Made by a program: the position numbers and the translations under genes. Of a stretch of DNA of 64,000 nucleotides, positions 46,600 to 59,011 are shown one piece after another (position 1 is the stretch's first letter; each line of letters starts with the position of its first letter). The notes under the pieces are model-generated. The model made no database searches and was not told the origin of the DNA. It worked only from the letters and a program-made list of their open reading frames with translations. Origin of the DNA: Stictocephala bisonia (lineage: Eukaryota > Arthropoda > Insecta > Hemiptera > Membracidae); NCBI GenBank assembly GCA_035578905.1, contig JAQJVL010000103.1:1841947-1905946 (forward strand), in the 5' to 3' direction.

Positions 46600-47110
46600 T
46601 AATTTGGCCGGACAGTAAGTGACCTGCTTGTTATATTTAGCGGTGGAATTTAATGTTTCCACCGCTGAGCTGCTTTATTTCACGGGCGTGATTAATTTTC
46701 ACCTTCAAATGTCCAACTTCCGCAACAGTGTATAGTTGAAAAAGTAACTTTAATGAATTTTACTAGTTTCTTTAATTGCTATTTATTATCTGTCACATTA
46801 TTGTTTATTTTATTATTGCTATTATTAATTGTTATTTAAATAATTTATCATGATTTAATTTAATCATTATAAGATTGATTCATTGTTGGTAATCCAACCA
46901 ACCTATGGTCACTGCTGATATTGACGTAATGTTATGCCATCAGCATGCGGCCTTCCACCATCGTGGTTGCCATGACAATTTCTAAATGGAATTAAAAAGT
47001 GAGGGAAGAGTTTTCTCTCTCATTTTCACTACTCAGTGCATCTAACTTGCATCAGTGCATTCAATAGGTCGATTTCTAAGCGGTCTATCCATAATATTGT
47101 ATTTAAGTTC
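46600..47110 (+). repeat. Dispersed repeat shared with 2540-3000
   Basis: Same order of blocks: GCGGTGGAAT/TTTCCACCGC hairpin, CAACAGTGTATAG, AT-rich centre, TATGGTCACTGC, GCCATCAGC, ACTCAGTGCATCTAAC, AATAGGTCGATTTC. Both copies are diverged and non-coding. Confidence 0.5.
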
Positions 47111-48392
47111 ATGTTTACTGCATATTGTACCTGAAATGTTTAGGATGCTTTCACTCATGACATGTATATTACTTTGGCTTACTAATAGTCCATAGTAGAT
47201 TACGTCAGTCTAATAACAGCACACGTACTTTACCCTATAAAGGCATTTTATCCTCCGAAACCTGCACAGTTTTTTTCCCTTTGTAACTAACCTAAACATG
47301 CCCTACTGTGAATGTTCTTAATTTTTACCCTTTCCTACACAAGAAGTTATATTACTTAACGGCCTTTTTAACGTTAAAAGATACCCTACAAACTTACTAC
47401 CCTAAAGGGTAACATATTTGATACCTAATCAGAACCCTACTCCTCCCCCCCACCTTGCTTTTAAACATACATTCGTCTTGCAGTTTACAAAATAAATCTA
47501 TTATTTATTACCTTTATAGAATTTGAAAAATATGAATGTCAAGAGTTTTATTTGAAATTCTAATGTGTACAAAAACAGAATTTCAATTCGCAAATTACCT
47601 TTCAGATTGATAACTTACGTAACGTTTTATAGTAAGTAGATTTTATCAAAGTTAAAGTAGGATAAAGGAGAAGTCTACCAATTTAAAGTTATACACCATG
47701 GTATAGTTATACTGTAATTTTACTTTCTACCATATGCGTTAGCATAGAGAAAATATTGTGATCGTAAAAAAAATTTTTACAAGTTGGTCTAGAAATCCAC
47801 TTTTTAGATCCTGAACACAAAAAAGTTGTTTTTGTTGTGTCAGACCAAACGGATAGATAGATGTTTATGAAATTTAGTATATAGGTGTATTTAGCCAATA
47901 TATCCTGACCATTTTTTCACTTTTTTGAAATTTTATTATTATTTTTTTAAAGTTGGATTTGTGTGCAAAAACGCACAAAATGAAATAGCTCTGTCGATTT
48001 TGATTAAATTTTCAGGACAGGTGTGAATTACAATTTTAAATATTTTGTAAAACCCGCATGTCTCTACTAAATTCACTAATTCTTTAGTTATGGCAAAAAA
48101 AACATATTTGGGAATCAAACTGGTAATTTCAAAGTTTTGACTTGTTAGTGTTTAATATAGGGGGACATTTTTTGCCAGTTCTTTGCAACCATTTATTTTA
48201 AACCAGTTTAAAAGAGGGAGCGTTAAAGCACATATGGGAGGGGGGATGTAGTCCATCAAAATGTGTTCGTGTGTAAGTGGATGGGAGGACTAAAAATAAT
48301 GTCGTTACTTGGTGTGTAGGAGGTCCACCAACCTCATCCGTACGTATATCTTCGTGCATGTTGATAACTTATCAATGGACAATATTGATGTA
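47111..48392. other. Upstream ELOVL region, no gene seen
   Basis: AT-rich; includes a CCTCCCCCCCACC run near 47443. No 5' exon of ELOVL recognised. Confidence 0.4.
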
Positions 48393-48542
48393 TACAGTAC
48401 AAGTAAACGTCACACAACACAAATGTGTTACAATATAAGCACAAATATATTACAATACAAGTTCAAAATGCACGAATATTATAATGATCGATTTCGGTGA
48501 ACCACGTTCACCTTCCTCAGACCAGAGGGATTCACAAAAGAA
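48393..48542 (-). mobile_element. Truncated PLE terminal repeat
   Basis: ACAGTACAAGTAAACGTCAC through to TTCACAAAAGAATG matches 26394-26552, then stops abruptly at 48542. No second target copy found, so it is a truncated insertion. Confidence 0.8.
48482..48524 (-). ncRNA. Hammerhead ribozyme motif in truncated PLE repeat
   Basis: TGGT, CTGAGGA, A, GGTGA...TCACC (loop changed to ACGTGGT), GAAA, palindromic TCGAT, C, ATTA. Stem I now relies on G-U pairs. Confidence 0.55.
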
Positions 48543-49028
48543 TGACTTATTCTTATCCGCAATGATTACACTGCATATGCCTACTCATTTGCATATTGTA
48601 AATAGCCAGTTCAATGTAATCCCCCAGTAAATATGAGGGGAGTCCCCGGTATGAGTGATTGATGAGCGGGGTAATTGAGCTGTCACCAGACATAAGACGG
48701 TTAACAACAGGTGACAATTAACTCTACATTAGCGGAGCCCACACCGTCTATCAGACAATGGTCTATTAGCATTACCGCTGGTGTAGCTGCTTCTGAACTT
48801 CTGAACACAGGACCACACCAGTTGTACCCTCTTGTCGCTGAAAATGAAATAATTCCATCCCAAGATACATATTGGTATGCTATCTGTTCTTCCACAACAA
48901 AACGCTGTTACAATTTACGCAATGTACATTGTAGGAGTTAAGTCCTTTAAATCTTAGATCAATGTGTAAAAGTTAGGTACATAATTTCCTCTTTCAACGA
49001 AGTTTTAAAATATACTTATCTTAATTCC
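48543..49028. other. Unidentified block, moderately GC-rich
   Basis: Overlapping open frames on both strands (48711-48941 +, 48895-48701 -) reach 64-76 codons. Neither shows a motif I recognise. Possibly part of an old mobile element. Confidence 0.3.
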
Positions 49029-49250
49029 AAGGCTTAAGCGGCCGGGGTGATAACTAAAAACTAAAGCTTTCGAAAACGACTGCGTCAAAGTGTTATTTAC
49101 AATATATGTAAATTACATCACCAACAGTTTTGACTGTGCTGTGATGTGCTCAGTGTTAGCTCTGAGACTCGGTCTCAGGGACTGTATTACATAGATTGTA
49201 AATAACATCTTAACGGGGCCCTTATCGGAAGATTTGGTTTTTTAAAAATA
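49029..49250 (-). repeat. Hairpin element family H, copy 4
   Basis: Starts AAGGCTTAAGCGGCCGG. Arms AAAGTGTTATTTACAAT and ATTGTAAATAACATC are inverted. The centre keeps only traces of the hammerhead order (CACTGAG, CACATCACAGCA). Confidence 0.6.
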
Positions 49251-49311
49251 TATATTTGCTTACCTGTTTTTCTTAATAAACATTTACACAATAGTTTTTA
49301 CAAGGAAGCTG

Positions 49312-49415
49312 ACTGGCACTTGAACTTATTCAACGAGTGAAGTAGCAATCATCAGCAAGTTGGGAATTCGAACCTTGGACAACACAATCCGAAGCCGCCA
49401 TGCCGTCCGACATTC
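49312..49415 (-). repeat. SINE S1 fragment, minus strand
   Basis: On the - strand: GGCGGCTTCGGATTG, CCAAGGTTCGAATTCCC (box B), TTCACTCGTTGAATAAGTTC. Matches the middle of the copy at 15918. Confidence 0.6.
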
Positions 49416-49515
49416 GCATTACATTCATTTAAAACGTGCATATAAGGTAGTATTCCTTCAAAAACATATCGGTGTCAAACAGCCACAATATTTTTACTCG
49501 TGGCAAACCAACCTA

Positions 49516-50640
49516 CTGTCGGTGCAAAAATGATGTGTACACGAGTTTGAAGGTCATTTTCTAAGGACGTAAGAGGCCTCCGAAAAATGTAATCACACCC
49601 ATTGTTTTTCTCGTTTAATTTTACGCTACGACATACTCATTTTTAAATTTTATTATAAGTTTTAACAATTTTTATTCTTGTTGTAACTAATAAAAGTACA
49701 GAAATTTGAAGAAGTTTTCACTGTACATAAAATTTACACCGTTATTACTAAAAAAACCTGTTAATATATTGCATTTATATTTTAATACCTATTTGATAGG
49801 AAGGGTTTCTATTCATTTTATAGTTTTTTCATTTAAATTTTTGGAAAAAAGTTCTTATCAATTTCCTGAAAGATTGTTTTCTTGGCTTCTAGGGTCATAA
49901 AATAAATTACTTCGGTCTTGTTGTAATCCTTATTACATGTATAGTTACGATACATTGCTTTCATGTGTGTAGGTAAATACAGTAACTTTAAATTGATTTA
50001 AATCGATTTACAATAATTTATATTATTGAATCGATTTAAAATAACTTCATACTAATGAATTTAAGTTGATTTAAATCAATATAAAATCACTGTAATTAGC
50101 TACACACATGAAAGTAATGTATCGTAACTATACATGTAATAAGGATTACAACAAGACCAAGTAATTCATTTTACGTCCCTAGAAGCCAAGAAAACCATGT
50201 TTCAGGCAATTTATAAGAACTTTTTCTCGAACATTTTAAATTCTAAAACGTATAAAACTTATAGAAAACCTTTCTATCAACCAGGTATTAAAATATCAAT
50301 GCGATACATTAACAGGTTTTTGAGTAATAACGGTGTAAATTTGATGCCCAGTGAAAACTAGTTAAAATTCCGGTACTTTTTTAGTTTCAACTAGGATAAC
50401 AATTGTTAAAACTTGTAGTAAAATTTAATGATGAATCTGTCGTAACGTAAAATTTAACGATAAAAACATTAGTGTGATTAGATGTTTTGTAGGCTCTTAG
50501 TTTATTAAAAAACAACCTTTAAACTATGGTGCACATAATTTCTGTAAATGTATGGGCCATCTCTTCAATGGTAATAACAGTTTTCCAAGCTTCGTAACCT
50601 CAGAATGTTCAGATTACTATATTTTAATGTTAATTTCTTA
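49516..50640. mobile_element. Mariner-like TIR element with internal palindrome, copy 1
   Basis: Begins after TA with CTGTCGGTGCAAAAATGATG. Arms of about 500 bp mirror about position 50013: CGTTTAATTTTACG, GTACAGAAATTTGAAG, ACACCGTTATTACT, GGCTTCTAGGGTC, GTAATCCTTATTACATG recur inverted. The sequence after 50530 is shared with 62165-62270. The right terminal repeat is missing. Confidence 0.7.
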
Positions 50641-50659
50641 GTACGATAAAATTGTATGC

Positions 50660-50848
50660 CAAAATTTACAAAGACGACATATCAACCTTATGTGGTGGTT
50701 TCAGCAAGAAGGGGCAACATCGAGAACAGCTACGGAAATATTAAGGTAAACCCTCATTTCGTTGCGTGGAGATGTGGATTGGTGTCTCCTCGGTTATCAT
50801 ACATGTCACCTTGTTACTATTTTGTACATGGCTACTTCAAAGCATGAG
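50660..50848 (+). pseudogene. Tc1/mariner-type transposase fragment
   Basis: In two frames of the + strand: NLMWWFQQEGATSRTATEIL, then SPRLSYMSPCYYFVHGYFKA. These match the DDE-domain signatures WFQQDGAT.HTA and W.PRSPDL.P.DFFLWGYLK of insect mariner-like transposases. Frameshifted, very short, and the catalytic Asp in QQDGA is Glu here. Lies at the edge of the TIR element and may be its last coding trace. Confidence 0.7.
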
Positions 50849-50859
50849 TTTATATAAAC

Positions 50860-52250
50860 AAACAACGTACACTTGTAGCCCGGAGTGAAATATTAACTTA
50901 AGAAGTTCTAGTGGTTTCACGTGAAATGATTCCAAAGAGTACGGAAAACTTCTCACAACTAGGCATGGCCCATATTAGTTACTTCCATATTAGTTGCAGA
51001 AAAATATTAGTTGAAAATAACTAATATTAAATATTACTAATATTTTTCTCCATACTACGCTGATTTAATAAGGCCAGCAATATTATCATTTCTAGACTTG
51101 ATGTACTTGTAATATTTTAATATTATTAATTTCTCAAATATATCAATAGCAAGTTATAGCATAAACTAAGACACACGTTGTTATCAAATAAGGGGAAAGT
51201 AACATTAAAATTTGATAATATTTCATCTAGAATTAGGTGTACAGTATTAACATAACACTCAATTAAATTGTAGTAAAACAAGAAATAATTACACTTAGTT
51301 TAATTTAACTATTAGAATTATTTAAATTGTGATGTTATAACAATAATAATAATACCAAGCATATGGGGAGTGAATATGAAATTATATTCATAAAAAAAAT
51401 AACTAACAATAGCTCTTATATTACTACTAAATATACAACTATACAAAGTATCATAAACATAAATGATGTCACTTCAATAGCCTACAGGCGTCAATAAAGT
51501 CTCAGATGCTGTAACATGAAAGGTTTATTAGATAATTTTTAAGCTGTTTTCTAAATTTTTTAAGGTTTGATTATAATTTGAGACACACGGGGAGACAGTT
51601 ATATGGTATTATTCCATTATAAAACAGATGTTTCTTGAAAAAATAGGTTGAATGTTTTGAAATCACAAGTTTATCCTGGTTACGTAAAAATATGACATTG
51701 TAACTGAAGTAGTGAAATTAGGCATATTCTGCTTTAAAAAAGTTAACGTTTCTATAATATAAATAGTTGGCAACTTATCATCCATACCTCCCGGCCAAAC
51801 CCTGTACAGTTACCATATTTTGTCCTTTAAAGTTCCAAGTTATTTTTTTCTATATAAGTAACAATAATAAGTAAAAGTTTCATTTAGGGCTACCTTCATC
51901 CTAGTCCTGTGATTCAGTGCATGTAGTCAAATTGCATGTTTTTCCACGTATTTTATGTAAATTTACACCTCAAATTCATGTTTAATGCTCAAAATCAGGC
52001 ACTTTGTACAGCTCCCAAATTTAGTATGCTAATTCGATAGGACGAATCACAAAATTGAGAACACCTAATTTCTTTTACTGTGTAAAATCTGACTATGGAA
52101 CATCTGCACACTACTGTTTAAGAGTGCCTAAAATACAACATATTTTTTAACTATCAATGATTTAATTGTAACAGTGGTATGTCATATATAAACTTCCGAC
52201 ACAATTTGTGCGTATTTAAAGGCCAACATGAATGATTATTTGAGTGTGGG
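50860..52250. other. AT-rich DNA, no gene seen
   Basis: Around 50965-51060 a cluster of TTAGTTACTTCC/AATATTAGTTG short repeats. Otherwise unremarkable. Confidence 0.4.
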
Positions 52251-52254
52251 TGAC

Positions 52255-52560
52255 ATTTGTAGTCTGGTTACTAACTAAGTTCGACTTATGCTCAGAAAGG
52301 ACCGTTTATTAATTGCCAGGGCAAGAAAGGTAACTACAGTTTTACGTGAAATCTGAATCACGTAGTATTGGTATGATCAAGCTAATTGACAAGCGTGATA
52401 CTCAGTTCTCTTCCCTACACAACATCTGGGACTAACACCCAACATGGACACCCCAGACTTCCTTAATAGTGTCTACGTCAAAGTCAACCATTGAGTAGAC
52501 GCCAAGTGCGTATGAATAGGACCGAGTGTAGAACCTATCCCTGCAAACTCCACAACTCCC
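52255..52560 (-). repeat. Dispersed repeat family S3
   Basis: Complement of the 18240-18520 blocks: GTCTGGTTACTAACTAAGTT, ATTGCCAGGGCAAG, ACTCAGTTCTCTTCCCTACA, ACACCCCAGACTTC, GTAGACGCCA. Followed by a 14-bp C run at 52558-52571. Confidence 0.55.
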
Positions 52561-53400
52561 CCCCCCCCCCCAAGTAGCAGCTTTGCCCTACTGGTACCGA
52601 CAATATCCTAAAGGTCATCAAGAAGGACTTGCAGCAGACGTATGTTACTGAGACGTGACATAAATTTAAACCACCGTGATACCCACAGTTAGCACGTCCG
52701 AGTTCAGGGCCACCTCCGAGGAAATGCCCCAGAGGCAAGTAATGAGTAGTGAGTCGACAGGTACGTGATTGGTCGCTGAGTAATTGGCATGAGGTAGAGC
52801 TTCCTAAGCCCATCTGTCTTCGCGTAGGTGTTCCACGACCTTGGGTAGTGAACATCCGTCCTCAGCAAAGGTACACATGTGTCAATTAATACAAATTACA
52901 TGAGCAAAACACGCCTATGGTGATTAGTCAGCGAGTAGTTTGTAGTTGGGCATGAAAACGCTAGGCAGCACTGGTGGTTCTTTCTTTTCGACTCATAACC
53001 CATGACCACTTTGCTTAATTTGACTAACGTAACAACTATCGTGGGGTCACTGCAGACCCCAGAAGCTTCCCAGCCAGATATTGATTGAGTGACCGAACAA
53101 GAAACTACTACATGTTCGGTTACTCCATGTTTCATTAGCTGAAAAGAAATTAGACACAGAGATAGGACAGCCCTGCAAGTACAAGAGGTATAAAATAAAA
53201 ATAATTACACTCTGGGGTCAAAAATGACCCCAGGATAGTAGTTATGAGATAGAGTTAGTGAAAGGGCTGGAGTGTCTCCGTATCTTTCTTTGGTCCTCTC
53301 ACATTAACCCTATCTCTTCTTCTTCTAATACACACAAGAAAAAGGGCAACTAGCGCTCTTTTTAGCTCATGCCCAACATAGTTAATCTCCATCTATTGTA
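52561..53400. other. GC-richer unidentified block with GGGGTCA hairpins
   Basis: 52575-53235 is less AT-rich than its flanks. Two hairpins: TGGGGTC/GACCCCA near 53040-53060 and CTGGGGTCA/TGACCCCAG at 53212-53233. GGGGTCA...TGACCCC repeats are common in piggyBac-like element ends, but no TTAA-bounded element is seen. 53255-53400 matches family S3 (+). Confidence 0.35.
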
Positions 53401-53879
53401 AACACTTCGTTATATTAAAAAATTATAAAAACACTGCTTAAAAATATCTGAAGTTTAAACCCATGAAAAGCCTTTTTTTCATTTTTAAAAAGGATTTTAG
53501 GGTACCATTTTTAAATTTAAATTGTATTAAATATAACCATTGACACCCCTCGAAGTCCTTAAAATTTAACCAAAGTCAAGACTTCAAGAAATTAACATTC
53601 TGAATTAAAATTTACAAAATTATTTTACTAATAGGGTTGGGAAAAAGTCTGGAGTATATTAATGTTAAAAGTACTGAAATAAATGTAATTAAACATTGTA
53701 GTTATGTACATGTCCCTATACCAAACACTTAGACATATTTTACTTGTTTTTCACATAGACAGGAGATGGAAATGAAGGAAAACAATTTTATAAGTAAGCC
53801 TACCTCATTTAAAAAACCTACACTAAAAAAACAATAAAGAGTAAGGTGCGATGATCATGGTACCCCTTATTTTGAACAG

Positions 53880-54630
53880 TTAGCACTTCTGAAACTTACA
53901 GAACTGCGAAAGTATCATGTTCTTACTCTAGTGCACGCTGTGACTCAACCGTCATCCCCACTTACTTGTAGGAAACATTCACCTTCTTGTCCCAAATCAA
54001 TAACTATACTAGATGAGGAGGTGAATTATTATTGTCAATACCACTACACAGAACAACAGTCTTTAGTAAGTCCTTTACCGTTACCGCCTGCAGACTATGG
54101 AATTCTTTGCCAGACAGAATCAAAGATATCAATGATCGTGCCCACTTCGGGAGGGAGGTCAAGATCTGGCTGGTGCGGGGGTTGCAGGGCTGATGGTAGT
54201 GCTGGGCTGCATGCATGGTGGGCGAACTGAGCGAAAGATGAAAATAAGTCATTTCCTTTTGTGTTAATTTTTTTGTTCTTTTGCTTTTCCTCAGAATTGA
54301 GTTTTTATTTTTCTTTAAAATGCGTATGCTTTCTTCTTAGTTTAACTGCTTTTTTGTTAAAAGACATTTTATTTACATTACATATTTATTTAGTAAAAAA
54401 ATTTAATTTTACTAGCTATAAATTTGTTTATTCCATTAATCTAGGTAATTTAGCAAACCTTTTTATTGCTAAAGTTTTATATTATAATTTGTGATTGTTA
54501 TTTTGAATTTTGTATTAAATTAAATATGAATTGAGCATGTTTATTGTTATTGTTATATGTTTACATGGTTAAGTGGAAAAAAGGACTGTATAGTCCTGAC
54601 TTCGCCACTAGATAAAGGCTTTTTCATTCA
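53880..54630 (+). pseudogene. LINE ORF2 C-terminal remnant and 3' tail
   Basis: LRKYHVLTLVHAVTQ, then in another frame TACRLWNSLPDRIKDIND, HFGREVKIWLVRGLQ, the ACRLWNSLP...F...LK..L signature at the end of CR1/Jockey ORF2. The tail GGACTGTATAGTCCTGACTT, CGCCACTAG matches 41997-42130. Disrupted frame. Confidence 0.78.
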
Positions 54631-54633
54631 CTT

Positions 54634-55185
54634 CTTGAGTTATATCTCACTTTAAAGGTCTTTGTTTGTACGACACAAAAGTGCAAACCTGAGGTTGACC
54701 CAGTAAAAAAATACAGCCACTCAAAGAATTTAATGTCATATTACTAATTAATTCTTATTAGTTGAACGGCTGTTTATTTAACAGTTTAAGGTCTCTGTTG
54801 TTTAGTATCATGTTGATTCTTAACAATCATAACGAAATATTGCGTTATAAAAATAACTATGTTATATAACAAAAATAAACATAAGAACAATTATTAAAAC
54901 CCTTTTGACAGTAGGGTTACCTTAAAAATAGTTTTAGAAAATTATAATAATTTGTCACATGTTTTTTTATGAAAATGAATTAATTTCTCATATTCTGTCA
55001 GTTAAATTATAGCTCTACGCAGCAATAGATAATAATCTTAGCCTTGTTCTTAAGCAATATTAGTTACGTGACATTAAATTATTTGAGAGGCTATATTTTC
55101 TGACTGGGTCATCATTTTGACCTCAGATTTGCACAAATGAGTTTTACAAACAAAGACCTTTAAAGTGAGGTATAACTCGAGTTAG
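54634..55185. mobile_element. Inverted-repeat element, about 550 bp
   Basis: Left end CTTGAGTTATATCTCAC, AAAGGTCTTTGTTTGTA and right end (inverted) CTCGAGTTATACCTCAC, AAAGGTCTTTGTTTGTA; the arms extend about 90 bp to GACCCAGT. Interior AT-rich and non-coding. It abuts the LINE tail. Confidence 0.65.
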
Positions 55186-55929
55186 GCTTACTTTAACATT
55201 TTGTAAGACTTCCTTCATGAGCTATACCCTGGATATGCGAAAAACAAATAAAATATGTCTAAATGCTTAGTATAGGAGCATGTATATAACTACAAAGTTT
55301 TATTACATTTTTTCAATAATTTTAAATTTAATAATTATATTCCAGACTTTTGCCCAAACCTGTATAAATATACCAGTAAAATGAAGTAAACGAATGGTAA
55401 GAGGAAATAGTTGAATACTCTGATAATGATCTTGGACTGGTCTACCACAATACCGCAGACTTGCGTCAAGGCCGGGATGGCCCACATCTACCGCACTACT
55501 TCTCGTGACTAGACCATTACACGAGATACGTTCTGTGGGAGAGCACAGTCGATGAAACAGTTAACAGTCGTGGTCTTTACTTACAATATGAAAAAGTAGG
55601 GGACTAACCTGCACGCTTCGCATTCCAAAACCGTCCCTCATTGTGCTCGTGACGCCTCGGCATGTAACTTTCGTCTTCAAATATTATTAATTAAACTGCA
55701 TTAAGTATAATCATATTATTTAAATTCATTTACAGTAGCTCACTCATTGTACTTTATTTGCATTCTATGTATAGTATAATAATTATAAACAACCAATGTT
55801 ATTAATAAGCCTATTTAAAATGTTTTCATTTTATTTATCAGCTGATGATAACATACACACAGACAGACATGTATTGGCTCTTTTATAACTTGACACTTTA
55901 CTGTGCTGCTCTATATGTTTAACCACGTA

Positions 55930-57415
55930 TAGTGGAGATAACTCACAACTCACCCACCCGCACACGCACAGTGGTGATGATATGTAGGACATACGGTAAT
56001 ATTCGTACCACTCGCCCACCCATATGCGTACAGTGGTATTGACCCACCCACCCATCCATACAGTTATGGTGGTATTGGCCCACCTTTCTTCATACACGTA
56101 CAGTGATATTGACCCACCCATCCACCATCCACGTTACAGTGGCTTAGTACCTCATGTTCTACACATTTACCTAAAACAAATGTTTTTAAAACTGTGATGG
56201 ATTAATTACCGTTAATTATCTAGTCAGACAAATAATACAAAAAAGTAACATTATTGATCATAATAATTAAATATGCTAGAAATAAGGGCTGAATGGTTTT
56301 GAACCATTCAACGCCTGCTTTTTCCATTGAGAAGACCAGAATTAGTTTTTTGTTTGACAGAACTCACAGGAGCAATCATTCTGGAGTGATTGCATATCCT
56401 TACCTTGCAGTGAAATTGCACACCCATCCACCCATTCCGTGCATTGATATTGACCCAAACGCCCACACGTACACGTACAATGGTAGTGTACACTTGGTCA
56501 ACAATAACCCACCCAACCAATAAACACATATTAAGTCTAAGTACTCCGACCCACGCACGCAAAATCACAAACTACTAACTGTTACCACCCACTGACACTT
56601 TTGACATGTACAACTTACAGTGACACTCCCACCCAATTAGACGTACGAATAAATGTGCCACCCGCCCACTCATTGGATTTATACAACTGACTGTGACAAA
56701 TAAACGATACGAATGACTGTACCACCCACCCACTGATTGGATTTATCCAACTGACAGGGACGAATAAACCATACGAATGACTATACCACCCACTTACCCA
56801 TTGTATTTATACAACTGACTGTGACAAATAAGCCATACGAATGACTATACCACCCACTTACCCATTGTATTTATACAACTGATTGTGACAAATAAGCCAT
56901 ACGAATGACTATACCACCCACTTACCCATTGTATTTATACAACTGACTATGACGAATAAGCCATACGAATGACTATACCACCCACTTACCCATGTATTTA
57001 TACAACTGACTGTGACAAATAAGCCATACGAATGACTATACCACCCACTTACCCATTGTATTTATACAACTGACTGTGACGAATAAGCCATACGAATGAC
57101 TATACCACCCACTTACCCATGTATTTATACAACTTACTGTGACAAATAAGCCATACGAATGACTGTACCACCCACTTACCCATTGTATTTATACAACTGA
57201 CTGTAACAAATAAGCCATACGAATGACTATACCACCCACTTACCCATTTTATTTATACAACTGACTGTGACGAATAAACCATACGAATGACTGTACCACC
57301 CACCCACCCATTGGATATATACAACTGACTGGGACGAATAAACCATACGCATGGCTATACCACCCACCCACCCATTGGATTTATACAGCCGACCGTGACC
57401 CACCCACTTTGGTAA
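55930..57415. repeat. 64-bp tandem array with degenerate left part
   Basis: From about 56640 at least eleven units of 63-64 bp: ACGAATGACTATACCACCCA, CTTACCCATTGTATTTATAC, AACTGACTGTGAC, AAATAAGCCAT. Landmark GCCATACG recurs at 56832, 56896, 56960, 57023, 57087, 57150 and 57214. Left of 56640 older CCCACCCA-rich units are more diverged. No coding role. Confidence 0.92.
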
Positions 57416-57479
57416 CACTTACGAGGCAATTGTTTAAATGTTACAAAATGCAAACTTGATAGAATGCTTCTGTGGATGT

Positions 57480-57870
57480 TCACTTTGTGCTCCATTTTAC
57501 ACAATCCCCATCATGTTACAACTACAGAGCTAGGGACACATTGTGAAACACCAGCACGCGACACTAGAGAAGAAAGCCCATGTAAATCCCTAGTAAACAA
57601 TGTAATGTGGGATTGACACAGTTTAAATCGAAAACTGGCGTCAGAGGAAGTGTTGAGTGGTGCCTTATGTAATCGGCTAGAACAGGTTCCATTGAGGTCA
57701 TAGGAACACGTCCGCATCGCTCCTGAGGCAACCTCCTCCAGAGGTCGGTCGTTCCTCTCTTTCTTTCTTCGTCTCTGAACGGAAACTCATCACTTGAGAG
57801 GAACCTGTTTTGGGCAAGGCTGACTAATGAAGTGGAGAAGAAGGATAGACACGTGTGATCCATCCGGAAT
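57480..57870. other. GC-richer unique block with a 99-codon frame on the - strand
   Basis: A - strand frame (57863-57564) begins MDHTCLSFFSTSLVSLAQNR and is rich in charged residues in the middle. I recognise no family. The block is upstream of ELOVL on the same strand, so an untranslated 5' exon of ELOVL or a decayed mobile element are both possible. Confidence 0.3.
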
Positions 57871-58019
57871 TACCTTTGAAGGGAGGTTTCCCAATAGGTT
57901 TGATGCATTGTTGAAGATGAAATTTTGTCGTAAAGATTTTTCAGGTTTAAGGCTTTTCATAACTGTCTAAACTCAATAATTTTATGACCTTCCGAAGGAT
58001 GATTGGTAGCGTAGTTGGC

Positions 58020-58670
58020 TAATGCATCTCATTTTGATCCACGGAGAAGAAAGAAAAAGAGGTTAAGTCTATGGGGAGGCTGTGCCTAACATAAATTTGA
58101 GAGAGTCTTCAGGTTACAGGAAAAACTCCAAATTTTGTTAAAATTGGGTTATAGAGATTCGTGTGAAGAGGCTGTCAGAGAGCTTGGTTTACTGACTTTA
58201 CCCTGTCTCTATATCCATGAGGTCATTTTGTACCACCGATTCAGGTGAGAACTGACTCAGGGCGGTGATGTAAATACATACAACCTGGGACAACTATCAA
58301 ACGCAGTTTCATAGAACTAATGTGTTTGATAAACTTCCATCTCAAGCTGGTGTCAGATTAATCAACCATCTTCCTGAGAGCATCAAAGAGTCCGTCATTC
58401 CAACTCAATTTAAATCTAGAACAAAACGCCTTTTTGTATCAAAATCATTTTAATCTGTTGAGGAGTTTTTTTCGCACCGCTGGGAATAATGAAGATATTT
58501 GCATAACTAGAACTGACACTGATTCCAATGTAACAAAGTTTTTATTGACTGAATGAATATTTATGTATCTATCGATGGTTTATCGTAGGCCTATAATAGA
58601 TTATATTTACTGACGTTTTCAATACAATGTTACATTTTCATAATGCAATAAAGATATATTATTATTAGGT
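58020..58670 (+). pseudogene. LINE ORF2 C-terminal remnant and 3' tail
   Basis: [28 protein letters not shown], then VRLINHLPESIKESV, TQFKSRTKRLFVSKSF and a stop at about 58453. This is the CREAFKxLxILTxPSLYIxE and VxxFNxLPxxIK signature of insect LINE ORF2 C termini. Ends near AATGCAATAAAG. Multiple disruptions. Confidence 0.82.
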
Positions 58671-59011
58671 CGGTTCAATATTGCGCTGAATGTGTCGAGT
58701 AGTTATTTCCTCAGTCATCATTCGGATGGCAGGGCCAGCATCTTTTCTGTCCTTCCCTTTATCCCCTCCCCCCACCCTCAATGATATACTACAGATTTGT
58801 AATGCTGTTTATTAGTTGTCAACTATTTACAATCACCACTGAGGCACTCACTGTTGTCATAAGAAAGCGACCACTGGTTATTTTTTCTGTGGGTCGTTCC
58901 AAATAGAAAAAAAAAACTGTTGGACGCGTTTCTTAACTAGTTTAATAAATGTTGATACGACTGTTTCGTATTTAATCTGTTCATAACTGAACAGTTTGGA
59001 GAATTTCCAGA

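Noticed and set aside
52535..52855. 106-codon frame on the - strand, Gly/Leu/Ser-rich
   Set aside because: No family recognised, overlaps a poly-C run and a dispersed repeat; kept only as an unidentified block.
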